A DNA stretch of 64,000 bases from Didymodactylos carnosus (Eukaryota > Rotifera > Eurotatoria > Philodinida > Philodinidae), in assembly GCA_905250885.1 (NCBI GenBank), contig CAJNOQ010000015.1:1-64000 (forward strand), in the 5' to 3' direction. Under the pieces are notes generated by a model. That model was not told where the DNA came from, searched no databases, and saw only the letters and a program-made list of their open reading frames with translations. Below are positions 36,809 to 48,963 of the stretch, in pieces (positions within the stretch are counted from its first letter, which is position 1; every line of letters starts with the position of its first letter). The position numbers were made by a program, and so were the translations under genes.

Positions 36809-39800
36809 ATGAATGAATATTATGATCAACATCAACAAATATTCGATTATAATATTGTTGAATCACAATCAATCTTTTTTAATGATAAATTAAAATCAAA
36901 TACTTTCGAATATAAATGGAGACAATGGTGTGTTATAATTTAATATCAAATTTATTTCAATTTAAATGAAAAAAACAATTATTTATGTTTTTTTGTTTCT
37001 TTTTTTGTTTATTACTAGGTTAAAAACACGACATGTAACGGATCGAACTTTTCGAGAACATTTAGAAATTATATTTACGAAAGATCATAAATCATGTAAG
37101 AAGAAATGATCAATTAGTTATAGATAAATAATGAAATATTTTTTTTTTATTCTAGCACTACTAATTCGTTGTTTCAATATTTTGTTAAAATTTATTACAT
37201 GTGTATTATACATTTATCGGGCAGCAAACGACACTCCACCATTCAAAAGTAGTTGGTAAGAGAGAAAACATCTTTAATAAAAAAAACTTTTCTTCACTCA
37301 TCAAAATGAGATAATCTTCACTTTAATCCATATAATTTGACTAGAAGAAATGATACTGACATTTTTATTTACAAACAAATTTTTAGAACTTTTATATCAC
37401 TGAGTGATGTTATGATTTATAAAAAAATCTTTGCTATATGTCACGATATATATGTCACTTAATTGTTTGAAATATAGCTAAAAATTTTATTTTTTAGTTT
37501 TCTTCGTGATAATGCACATAGTTTTAAAAATAGAACAACATTCTTAAATGATACATCCACTATCGATTGGTCAGTTATTTCTTTTAATTTGAAAATCTGT
37601 ATTAGATTAAAATTGATTTTTATGTTTTTTAGGACGGCAATTGTATGTGTAGATCGATCATTTCTTATTTGGTTAATGCAAGTTATATTGGCTAGTATTA
37701 GTCTATTCGAAACATTATTGATGATTTATCTACAACAAAAGGTAATTTATTTATGAATGTTCAAAAGAAAACATGTTCTTTTGTTTACTTTAAGTTGAAT
37801 AATAATTTAGGGTCAGCGTTTAACGCATGTTCTTACTAAATACATGTTTGTTGAGTTAATTGCAACAATACCATGGTTAACTACACTTGCTTATAAACCA
37901 TTTCGAGCATTGTTTATTCCAGTATTTTTTAATGCTTGGTTAATGAAACGTAATTTAGAAGGTTTACTAAATGATTTAAATCAAATACAAGATTTTTCAA
38001 GATCAATTCTTGTTCAACAGTTATCATCACTTGCTATGACCGTATTTTCTCTATTATTTACGGCTATGTGCGGTTTTCAACAACTACAACGTGGTGGTCA
38101 TTTCTACGGTGTTTTTGATACATTTTATTATGTTATTATATCTACCTCAACAGTGGGTTATGGTGACATTGTACCCGATATGTAAGCTATCATTTGAAAT
38201 TTAAAAGAATGATTTTGTCAGAAAAAAGTCTTTATTTCTCGAGGCTGAATTTCAGTATATTTATAATTTTGAGAATATGTAAATTTATATAAAATAAGAT
38301 ACTAGAATTTATTTCATAACGCTTGATTAAATTAAAAAGCAAAGTGAAAAATAAGTGCAATAATAAAGTAGAAGAATGCGTCGGCTTTTATACTAAGTAG
38401 ATGTTTGCAATCACTGATTGATGCCATATTTTTAGACTGTATCTATTTCTAACAACTTTTAGATGGCCTTCAAAGTTATTTATGACAATTATGATTGTTG
38501 CTGCACTCATATTGATACCAACACAACTAGAACAAATGGCATCGTTTTGGTTTGAAAGACAAAAATACGGTGGCACCTATAATCGTCATCGTGCAGCGCA
38601 TGATAAACACGTCGTAGTTTGTACAACAAGTTTAAATCATGATCAAATAATGGATTTTTTAAATGAATTTTATTCTCATCGTCTACATCAAACATATCAT
38701 GTCATCTTAATATCTCCAGCAGAACCAGATGTTCAACTTCGTTCAATTCTCTTAACAGCGCTTTGGAAACAACGAGTAATTTATATGCAAGGTTCGGCAT
38801 TAAGAACATATGATTTGATTCGTGCTCGGTGAGTATTCTATTAATAGTAAGAAAATGAGATGAAAAAATAATTTTTTACGTGTGTTTAGTGTTGATCGAT
38901 CTCGCGCTGTATTTATTTTGGAAACACGAACTCATACAAATAAAATTATGGCAGATCAACATTCAATTTTGCGTTCGTGGGCTGTAAAAGATTTTGCTCC
39001 ATACGTACCTCAATATGTTCAAATATTTCGTCCAGAAAATAAAATTCATGTGAAATTTGCTGGTGAATAATAATGATAATATTATTATGGGTGCCAGAAC
39101 ACCGTGCACTTGGTTGTTCTCTTAATAACTTTTGACAGAAATGAGATAGAGACTTGCGATTCTGAAACAACACACTTTGTGACGTAAACCTATGAGAAAA
39201 TCAGGGCTCCCGATCAGATATACCATGGTGTACCATTCGAGGAAAGCTTACCGCTTCAAAACAACACTATGAAATCCAATCTCAAATAATACCACCCGAT
39301 AGCCAAAATATTTCTCTTCAAAACTACGCAAGGCCTAGGTCTCCATCTCCTTTAATTCCGGAGATACAGACGTTTTCCAAAGACACACCTATCTCGTTCT
39401 AGACACATCTGGTAATCTCAGAAACATGTGGATCATAGGTAATCGACCACACTGATCACGGTAGTGATGCTTGTTTCATTCCCCGCTCAACCACAACTTC
39501 ACAAAAGCCCGGTTTTTCGCCTGTTGCCGGCAAAAATTAAAAATCGTATATTTCACTCATTTCTCGTCCAAAAGACTCAAATTTTCAGGATATTCTCGAA
39601 ATAGGACATAGAATGTAGATTGAGTCGAAAAAATTACATAAAGTTTCTAGTTTATGCATACGATTTTTTAGCAGATCTCTGGAAAACCTCTCATAGAACC
39701 AAAATTCAGATCCGATTTTTTTGACTATTTCCGCATTCTTTGGCCTCTGTTAATCATTTTCTGAAAATTTGAGTCTTTTGGACGAGAAATGAGTGAAATA

Positions 39801-42800
39801 TACGATTTTTAATTTTTGCCGGCAACAGGCGAAAAACCGGGCTTTTGTGAAATTGGCTTTTGTGAAGTTGTGGTTGAGCGGGGAATGGAACAAGCATCAC
39901 TACCATGATCAGTGTGGTCGATTACCTATGATCCACATGTTTCTGAGATTACCAGATGTGTCTGGAACGAGACAGGTGTGTCTTTGGAGAACGTCTGTAT
40001 CTCCGGAATTAAAGGAGATGGAGACCTAGGCCTTGCGTAGTTTTGAAGAGAAATATTTTGGCTATTGTTTTAGAATCTGAAAACCGCAAGTCTCTATCTC
40101 ATTTCTGTCAAAACTTATTAAGAAAACAACCAAGTGCATGGTGTTTTGCCCTCGACATTAGTAAAGCTTCAAAATGGGATTTTTATGTTCTCTTTATTTT
40201 AGAACATATTGTCTGTGAAGATGAACTCAAATATGCATTATTAGCAAATAATTGTTTATGTCCTGGAATATCGACATTTGTAACACTCTTACTTCACACA
40301 TCATTACGTGGTCGAGAAGGACAAGATGCTAAAGAATCGTGGCAAAAACTTTATGGACGATTATCAGGCAATCAAATTTATTCGATAAAAGTGAAACATA
40401 GTAAATTTTTTAGTTCATATGTGGGACGACCATTTGTTCAAGTATCGCTTAATTGTCATAGAAAGTAAGTGATGAACGAACAAATGAATAATTGACTTTA
40501 TACGTCTATGTATATGTAAATATTTCTCACAGATATGGAATTTGTTTGGTTGCTGTGCAAGAAGATCGATCCAATACAACTATCATGTTAAATCCAGGCA
40601 GTGATTATATACTAAAAGAGACGGATACATGTTTTTATATGAGTATTATTAAAGAAGAAAATTTTGATTGGTCAAATATGACAACAAAAAAAACATTTGC
40701 ACTACGTTAGTTTATTCCTTCTTGAATGTTTAAAATTATTATCTATTTTATTTTTATTGATTTTTAGCGACAGTTGAAGAGTTATGCAATTCTCTAAGAC
40801 CAAATGGACCCGAACTAGCACTCCGTCGATTAGCAACCTTAAAAGGATTGGTATGGATTAAAATTAATAAATTAGAATCATATCTTCTACATACTATTTA
40901 ATTTTTATACAGAATACAAACGATAATTATAAACAACGTACATTTGAAGAAGAAAAACGAAATTTATTAAACGTCAAATCATTTCCGTTAAGATCGACTG
41001 ATAATCAAGATTTAGAGTAAACACTTTTTAACAATATTATTACCCATATCTTTAATTTATGAATTTGTTTCTAGTCTGATTGTTGGTTTTCCACAAAATC
41101 CTCCTTATATTGGAAGTTTTCCTGCATTATGCATGATGCTAAGGAAACCAATGCCCTTATGTTGTCTGCAATTAATTCGAGTAACTATTAATTTGTTTTT
41201 TCATTCCTATTTTAGTATAAAATTGATCTATAGTGTTCTTTTTTGGTTTCTAGTCGTGTGAACATGGAGAATATAGTCAAGCATCTGATTATCATTGGTC
41301 AAATAGTTGTATAATTGTATTTGCAAGTCAAGCTACCTCTGGTTTATTCAATTTTATATTACCATTACGATCTCATATGAGAACAAAAATGTTTCTGAAA
41401 CCCATCGTCCTGCTTCTGGAAGAAAGGTTTGAGCAATGTAAGACATTTTTTTCGTGTGTGAACAACAAGCAATACAAAACAAATATTAACTAATATGGTA
41501 GTGTATATTTTTCAATTTTAGACCAACAAATGAATTTTTGGAAACAGTTAATTGCTTTCCTTTAGTCTATTGGATTCAAGGATCAATTACAAAGTAATTT
41601 AATAATTATTCTAAATATTTCTAAATAATCTTAACTCATATTTTGTGATTTAAGTGTTGATACGTTGCTAAAAGCCGGAATTCTCGAAGCAGAAACTGTA
41701 GTAGTTGTTAATAAAGAAAATAATGTACTTACTGATGAAGAATCATTAAGTGATTGCTCAACGATCGTTGCCGTCCAGTCAATGTTCAGGTGAGATTGAC
41801 TTTGTTTTATATACTTGTAAGATAAACAAATTTTTAAATTAAACAAAATTTTATTCTAGAATTTTTCCTGATAAAACTGTTGTTGCTGAATTAAGTAAAA
41901 CGACAAATATGCGTTTCTTAAAATTTCGTGCCAAAGATACATATGCACTTAGTATGGCACAAAATGAAAAAGAAGAACAAGCAAAAGGCTCAACTATGTC
42001 CTACATCTTTCGATTACCATTTGCTTCTGGCAATGTATTTTCTGCAAGCATGACTGACACACTACTTTATCAGACATTCCGAAAAGATTATCTTATTGAA
42101 TTTGTTCGACTACTATTGGGATTAGATCAAGCCAATGGATCAGGGAACTTATCATCAGTAAATGTATTATAACATTCTGATGGCTAAAAAAAATAACTTA
42201 GTTACATTTAGATTCCACTCACTGAGGATGATATGTGGCTCAAAAACTACGGAAGTCTCTATCGAAAATTGTGTGCATCAACAGGTGAAATACCTATCGG
42301 TATTTATCGAACAATGCAAAAAGTATATACAAATGTAAATAGTGACAACAATCAATTCTATTTTCAAAAAGTATAAAGTTTCTTCGTTGTTTCAGAATAC
42401 AACATCATCGAATCAGAGTATAGAACAGGTAGAAAAATGAACTAATTCCAACATAGAAGATTTTTAAGTGGTTTTTTTCCTCTTCATTTAAGCAAGATGA
42501 TTACATAGCACGTTTGCCAAATTATAGAAAAAGACATGAATCAGTGGGTATTCTTGTGTTATATAAAATCAAATTAGTTATAAAACATGTATTTTTAGAC
42601 ACGAAATGAAATAATGCGTATGGTTAGACGACGAATGGTTCAACTTGGTATCACACAAAACTATGGTATATATTGTATATTTTGTGAAATGTTTGATCAA
42701 AAACATATTATATTTCTTTACTAGAACAAAAACCTATTGATAATGAAAAATTTGCGTTTGTTCTCATGAATCCACCCGATGAACTAACCTTACAAGCTGG

Positions 42801-43211
42801 AGATGTTATGTAAGAGTGAATGATTATTAGTGAATACATGAAAAACGAATTATTTTCTTCTAGATATCTATTAAAACCTGGTAGAGAGATTCAATTAGAA
42901 ATAAATTCAGACAATTTATCACGAATATCTGAAAATTCACAACTATTACCGGAAGGCAGCACGGATGTGATAGACCATCAATTAGTTATGGACGATGATA
43001 AAGTAGGTTAATGGAACATATTTAGAGTAATCTAAAAATATTTTGAATAATTTAGAGAGCAATCGTTGAATGGGAATCATCCACAACTAATCAGCAACAA
43101 CAGATAAAAAATGATATGTCAACATATTTTGAATCAAAAGTGCGTGAAACATGTTCAACACCAATAAAATGTATCGATTCAATAAGTTCACATGATATTT
43201 ACATGTGTTGA
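36809..43211 (+). CDS. Slo2-type (KCNT) sodium-activated potassium channel
   Basis: Twenty-four in-phase exons give 1144 residues: 36809-36927, 37019-37095, 37156-37255, 37498-37569, 37633-37741, 37811-38181, 38463-38828, 38890-39062, 40203-40464, 40533-40705, 40768-40850, 40913-41016, 41075-41180, 41254-41426, 41522-41593, 41655-41789, 41860-42157, 42212-42322, 42396-42428, 42493-42543, 42599-42665, 42725-42809, 42864-43002, 43056-43211. The membrane part has S1-S6 with filter TVGYGD (about 273-278). RCK1 follows (DKHVVVCTTSLNHDQIMDFL, QRVIYMQGSAL, RSWAVKDFAPYVPQYVQI, HVKFA), then ALLANNCLCPG, QKLYGRLSGNQIYSIKV and RCK2 with TEDDMWLKNYGSLYRKLC and EIPIGIYRTMQK, all Slo2 landmarks. No Slo1 calcium bowl (aspartate run) is seen, so Na+/Cl- gating is expected. 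The tail after RCK2 is short. Intron 8 holds a foldback element. A possible alternative first exon lies at 32642. Confidence 0.93.
39089..40152. mobile_element. 1.06-kb foldback element inside Slo2 intron 8
   Basis: The ends GGGTGCCAGAACACCGTGCA and TGCATGGTGTTTTGCCCT begin long inverted arms of 400-470 bp. Mirrored blocks include ACTTTTGACAGAAATGAGAT, GTCTCCATCTCCTTTAATTC, ACATGTGGATCATAGGTAAT and TCGTATATTTCACTCATTTC. The unpaired centre is about 39585-39760. The left arm has about 110 extra bases (39180-39295) absent from the right arm. Arm identity is high, so the insertion is fairly young. The exon donors and acceptors on both sides are untouched. Confidence 0.85.
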
Positions 43212-44492
43212 CAGAATAAAAAAAACATTTTTTCTACATAAAAACTTCGAGCTAAATGCTTCTATTTGTGTGTCACTTTTCTTTGTACAATAGAGAAACT
43301 GAGAGTTTTCACAAGATGCATCATAATAAAATGAATGTACTTATATAGATGTGTTCAAAATGACAAGAAAGAAAGAAAATTTTGTATGCCTATTCTTCTA
43401 TTTGGTTTTGGACTGTGAGGTGTTCAATAAAAGTATGTATATCAGTATAAAACGTTCATAGTCTGTCAAATGATGTTCTAAGTTCACTTTATTACTGTAT
43501 TAAGGAAGACATCATCCCTCAGAAAAAATTATCTACATTTGACGAACAAACTTTTAGATGTAGATTTTTAAATCGATAAGTATATATTTCAGCGCGAAAT
43601 ATTGACTTGTTGATATGTATTGCAAGAAGGGCTTTTGACAATATTTCTAGAGTGTTTTTACGAAAAGAGATTTGGAGCTTGGGCTGATTTCAAATGAATG
43701 TAACAGTTTGATAGCATAACAGATGATTTTTGAATTTCATCTCCATTACTTTTTGGCATTCATTTTAAGTTGAGAATCTGAAGAAGTTTATTTGTCAATG
43801 ACATTACTTTTCTGTGAAATAAAAACAAAATTTCGATGCCGCATGAAGCGATTTTTAGATTTAGTTCTTAGCTTTCTAACTGAAAAAATGCATTGAATTG
43901 AGTTAAATCACTTAGGAGTAGGAAAAATACCGCTAACGGCATTTTGACTCACTAAATCGTACTATTTCCATAATCATTTCTCATTTTATCCATTAATGTC
44001 TACTCAATCTACTCAATTAATTTAGAATGAGTAAAGATCTTAAAATGCTTACACGGATCGCCAATAAAAGAGAAAAATAACTGTGAGTATAGAAAAGCAG
44101 AAAAAGCACTTTTTGAAAAAGGATTGAATTTGATTTAGAATCTAAAATCATTGCATCTATCGAGTACATTGCTAATCTTCTACTCTACTTTGGCAAAAAT
44201 TATATTTCACATTCCAACTTTAAGTGGAGACTCGAATAAGTGCGATATCTATCAAAAACACGCGATTGAATATTCTATTCTGGATGTCGCGTGAAAAGGG
44301 TTTTGTGTAACATCGAAAACTTAATCATAGTGAAGCATTTGATTGACGAGAGAACCTCCTGAGATGCCCACTTCCGATTTCAATGACTTGTACATGGATC
44401 GATAGACCTCAATGAGATAGTAAATTCGGGCCAATGACTCTTTAAGATCCGGTTTTCTGAAAAACTAGTTTTTCAGAAACTTTCAAAAAATA
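43212..44492. other. 3' flank of the channel gene and intergenic
   Basis: No coding chain. The word GATGCCGCATGA (about 43836) recalls the end of the next hairpin element (GCGGCATGATTG), but no full copy was found. Confidence 0.35.
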
Positions 44493-44780
44493 ACCGAAAC
44501 CGTTCTTAATGCGGCATGATTGTAGACCGCAAATTGCTGATTAAAATAAGACATCCCCCATCTATACACGATCTTTCTTTGCAAAGTTATAGAATTTACA
44601 AGAAAAGCCCTAAATTAATTTCTTCTTATTTCGGCAGCTTTGAGCTGACAATGACAAGGGCTTTTCTTGTAAATTCTATAATTTTGCAAAGACAGGTCGT
44701 CGTGTAGAGGTGGGAGATGTCTTATTTTAATCAGCAATTTGCGGTCTACAATCATGCCTCATTAAGAACGGTTTGGGTTC
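44493..44780. mobile_element. 288-bp hairpin MITE
   Basis: The arms of about 110 bp are inverted copies: ACCGTTCTTAATG.GGCATG, ATTGTAGACCGCAAATTGCT, TTAAAATAAGACATC, CTTTGCAAA and TAGAATTTACAAGAAAAGCC recur in mirror order. The loop is about 40 bp. No ORF and no certain target duplication. Confidence 0.75.
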
Positions 44781-44916
44781 TTAACTGGTCTCAAACTGGT
44801 TCTTATTTGGTCTCAAACTATAGTAATCTGACCTTCTAACACTTCTAAGAATAAAGATAAGACGTTGTTATAGTTTTTGAAGAAAAATATAGGATATATT
44901 CTGTTGTACTGTTTAG

Positions 44917-45213
44917 ACCTGGAATTTTTCACCTGGAATCAAAAGTGGAACAACAACAAAAACAAATTCAAGAACAACGAGCGCAACAAGAACGGCGACA
45001 AGAAAGTCAGAAAAAACAACAGCAGATAGGTATGTATGCTTTACATTGTTGATACAGCGAATGTGTGTTACTAAAAAATACCAAATATCCAGACTGGCAC
45101 TCTTAAATAGGTAAGTTTTCTCTGGCTAAATTTCGGGAATAATTATAATTAATCATTGAATATGAATTTTAGATGATGTTGGACAGGGAGGTTGTGGGGA
45201 TGGCGATTTTTAA
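44917..45213 (+). CDS. Two orphan terminal exons, glutamine-rich coiled-coil tail
   Basis: Exon 44917-45029 follows a TTTAG acceptor and ends at GTATG; exon 45173-45213 follows TTTTAG and ends in TAA. The phases match and give PGIFHLESKVEQQQKQIQEQ, then a QERRQESQKKQQQ stretch and a glycine-rich end DDVGQGGCGDGDF. It looks like the C-terminus of a real or recently lost gene. I found no upstream exon before the hairpin at 44493-44780, and I cannot name a family. Confidence 0.35.
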
Positions 45214-46821
45214 AACTAATTTTTTGTAGTGTTTTTCTTGTCTTTTGTTTTTCTACATTTTGTTCGTTTTCGGAAAGTAATAAATAAAATCAAACAATGT
45301 TTTGTCTCTATTGTATTTGAATACCGAGGTAGAAAGTCCCTCCCAATAATTTTTCAGTTGAATCGCTGAAAGTTGGCTATAAAAGGTTTTAAAATATTGC
45401 AGAGGCGGTGGACCCACTGAGGCTCGTGAGGGATTCTTCCTCATTTCTTCTAGGGAACAAGATTTTCGTTCACTCATTCTTTGCCAATTTGAGTGTGTAA
45501 TTAACATCAAAGTATTTCATTTCTAAAATTTTCGTTCTTGTCACTCAGTTGCAAGAGAACAAACTTTCCGCTCAATACTTACATACAATTCAAATGATTT
45601 TGTTTCGAGTATATTACTTCCAAAGCAATTCGCCTATCAAACCTTCACCTACTAACTGACACATCGATCCCTCAATAAATCCCCTAATGGTCACTTATTG
45701 CATAGCCACGGCCTATCCGTTTTAAAGTACAGCTTACTTAACACCAACAGTTCATACACCTGTGTACAGCACCACCAATTTTCACTTCTGACAACCCAAG
45801 GATCCGAACAGCTACCTACGCTGCATCCAAACTCAATGCTTTGTGCATGCTGCTTGTTGCTTACTGCGCTGTCGATGCTAACAAGCAGTCACAGACCAGT
45901 CTATTGTTTACATCGTCCAAAAGGTGCAGATATCTGCACACGTACAACAGGGACGTCATCAGCTGTCCATCCTCGGATTTTTGTAGTTAAATTTTTCTGT
46001 ACATTTAAAAATAAATGCCCATGCAGCCCAGATCATTGTCAGTCCAGGTGAAGCGAGAGTCATAAAACGGGCAATAAAATGCCATTTAATGGTTATCCAA
46101 ATCTGAGCCTTACTGACGCACAATTACTTGCTTGTTTTTAGGCCATCATCAACAGTCAGATGAAAGACAATAAATGGCGCTTGTTAACTAACTGTTTTTT
46201 CACAATTAAAAGCCCGATTAACAATTCCCACGATTTATCTAAAATCAGTTCGATGATCAATTGTCATATTCATATCAATTGTCATGAAAGCTAACAAATT
46301 TATTGGACAAATATCGTTGATCGTGCAGTTAGTTTTTCACTTAATTGATTGACTATACTCATTTCACATTGACATAATTAAAAATGTTTCAGCAGCGCCC
46401 GGTGATTCTTCTTATTTGCTCTTTATTCTTTGAGAATCTCTACTGATTTTTTGATTTATTGAGCCAGTAAAATAATGTGAGCACAGATGGTAAATCAGAG
46501 ACTGAATCGAGTCAAATTCATTTGACCCGAACGCATCCTGACGCAAACGTTTTGCGACGCGACCCGCAGTATTTTTTTCCTTGATCCGAAAGAATCCCAA
46601 AAAAAAATTTTTCAATTCAAATTTTCAAAAAAAGATGTAATTTTATAATTTGAAGTATCCTCTCTTTAATTCAGTCCATCATCTAGAGCGAGAGCTCAAT
46701 ATTTCATATCTTGGATTGAGCCCTAATATTTTGTTGTCTCACTTAGCCGTTTTGTCTCCGAACTGACCCAAGCAATATGGTCATCTTTTAAGGAAAAAAA
46801 TTAGGAACACAACCGATAGAA
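45214..46821. other. No gene recognised
   Basis: A 117-codon open frame at 45698-46051 (+) is GC-richer and cysteine-rich but has no domain, splice context or signal that I can identify. The rest is AT-rich intergenic DNA. Confidence 0.35.
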
Positions 46822-47351
46822 ATGACATATATCAGAGGTGGATTAGAAAAGTCACTGGTGTGTACATGTGGCTTCACCAGAGAGACTACTAAACACTTCA
46901 TGTTCATGGACTGTGCTCTTTATGACAAGCCTTGTAATCTAATGCTTGAGAAGCTGTGTATTGTCCTTAAAGATAATCATATTACGTTGGAGCATATACT
47001 TTTGAAACATGAATCTATCTAAGTACTGCCTAAGTAGGATCTAATACGAGTGTACACAGCCATCATCCAATTTATTGATACCACCGGAAGATTCAATCAG
47101 TCATGATGTACTAAGCCTCCATGAGCAGGACGTCACATGGATAGAGCGGGTCTTAGAAGTCGATTCCTATTTCTCTCTCTCTCTTCACCAACACTACTAC
47201 AATCTCTCGTCTCTATATACTCATTTTGTTCTATAGTGTTCATGTAGAATCCGGCATAGAATGAGTATCCCAATTTGCCGTATGTGTTTCTTTTCTTGTT
47301 GTCGTACTTTTTTTACTATTATTTTGTGAATAAAAAATGTTTAAAAAAAAA
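46822..47351 (+). mobile_element. LINE 3' end (C-terminal zinc-knuckle fragment and A-rich tail)
   Basis: The 66-codon frame 46822-47022 has the pattern CTCGFTRETTKHFMFMDCAL, matching the CxCG..ET..H.....C..Y motif found after the reverse transcriptase in many LINEs. It is followed by about 330 bp of 3' UTR-like sequence and ends at about 47351 in AATAAAAAATG and an A run. The RT itself is absent, so this is a 5'-truncated insertion. It could belong to the same family as the RT fossil at 9.1-9.5 kb, but the pieces do not overlap. Confidence 0.65.
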
Positions 47352-48963
47352 TGACATGTAGGACTTTGTTGTTTCATGTAAGTCTTAACTGCCTTACGGA
47401 GATTCAGACATCTTGATGTCTCGATTCTGTGAGCACATCAGCTCATATATTGAAGATGTCTTTTTACTGTGCCACAGTGGAAAAGACAAGTTGAAAAAAA
47501 AACAGACGTCGACGTCGTTCCAATCTTAATTAGTGCCAACAGCCAGCAGCATGTTAATGACCAACGCTGTAGCGATGTCAAATCGCTCTTTACGGACGCG
47601 TGATCTCATTTGTTTTACTAAGACCATAGATAGAAAGCACAAAACCACCAACGAATAGAGATATCTGTATTGGCGTTGTCTTTTTAACGTGTCTTCTTGG
47701 CTAGCAGCATACGTTCAGTTCTGTACTGAAATTGAAAGGTGCAGGCTCTTTTCTTGATATTTCTTAAATATCTCTTTAATAACTGTTTGTCTTGATTCAT
47801 TTCCTCATCATAGAGAAACCATTGATCACTAAGATATGTATGCATCAACATGGATCTCTGTCGACCACACAATTAGTGTCTCATTCTATCTACATGTGAT
47901 TATTGGTACCATCGACTTCTCTTATCTAGCAATGATCACACAATAATTTTGACGCCTGTATGTGTACGCAACTAGTACAAAACTCATTTACTCGAGTGGC
48001 TCTCGAAAACACATGATGAATGTTTAGTTACCTGCTACCAGATGTAAGTCAGTACTATATCTCGTTCAATTTAGAGTCAACTTTGCTTTTCACCATTTCC
48101 TTTAGCCTTTCTGTTCTAGGTAGTCAAATTTGATTCAATTGTTATGTTCAACGCCACGACTATCCATGATTCGAGTGAGTTGATTCTTCAACAGAGATTT
48201 CTGTAATACTAATGAGTATCTTTCTTAACAAAAATCGGCAATTGTATGTGAAACTGAATGTTCCATATGGGTGTCTCTCAGTAACTATTATCTGTTGCCG
48301 CCAAACATACACGTTGTGCTCATCAGATTGTTCAAAATAGCCCAGAAAAATGAGAGCTTTTTTATTCTGCAGGATCCAGGCTCAACAGTAATATATTCAT
48401 TACTACCAACACGAAGTCCGTCTTGGATGATCAGAACCTCATAGAACATTAAATGAGCTGAGAACGTTTATACACACTTAGCAAAAGATGCTGACAAAAT
48501 GTGCGGTATTACGAGTATGACATAGAATGGAAAACATTTCTGAAAACAATGAAAATCGACAAAAAATGTGATAAAAAAGTAGACATCATTTAAGAGAAAA
48601 GTCAATCTATCGGTTGGCAACTGTTATTTGCTTGCATTTTAAGATAAAAAACGCAAAGCAATGAAGTTAACTGCATGTGCAACGCGTCAATATTTTATAC
48701 TTTAAATAAGTTCAACAAAAAATGAAAACAACCAAGTGACACGAGAAACGAATTAAGATCAAATGTGTACGAAGAGTGCAAAAGAGAAGAAAATACACTA
48801 CCGAGCACATAGTAATTCAAAGATTTGATTAATCGTAAGAAGGGAATGAACAACAATGTTTTGCTTGCTTTTACTTTTAAAATCAAGCTCAAAATTAACA
48901 TGTTTTAGAAATGAACAAGAACAAGAAAAAAACTACACAGGTGGATTGAATATGTTTTGAACC
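47352..48963. other. Intergenic, no gene seen
   Basis: No coding chain, TIR pair or RNA gene was recognised. Probably contains the 3' UTR of the SGT gene at its right end. Confidence 0.35.

Noticed and set aside
39793-40130. Open frames upstream of the Slo2 exon at 40203
   Set aside because: They are the right arm of the foldback element; homology to the channel begins only after the AG at 40201-40202.
45698-46051. 117-codon frame as a gene
   Set aside because: No domain, splice context, signal peptide or codon pattern like the neighbours; could be chance in a GC-richer patch.
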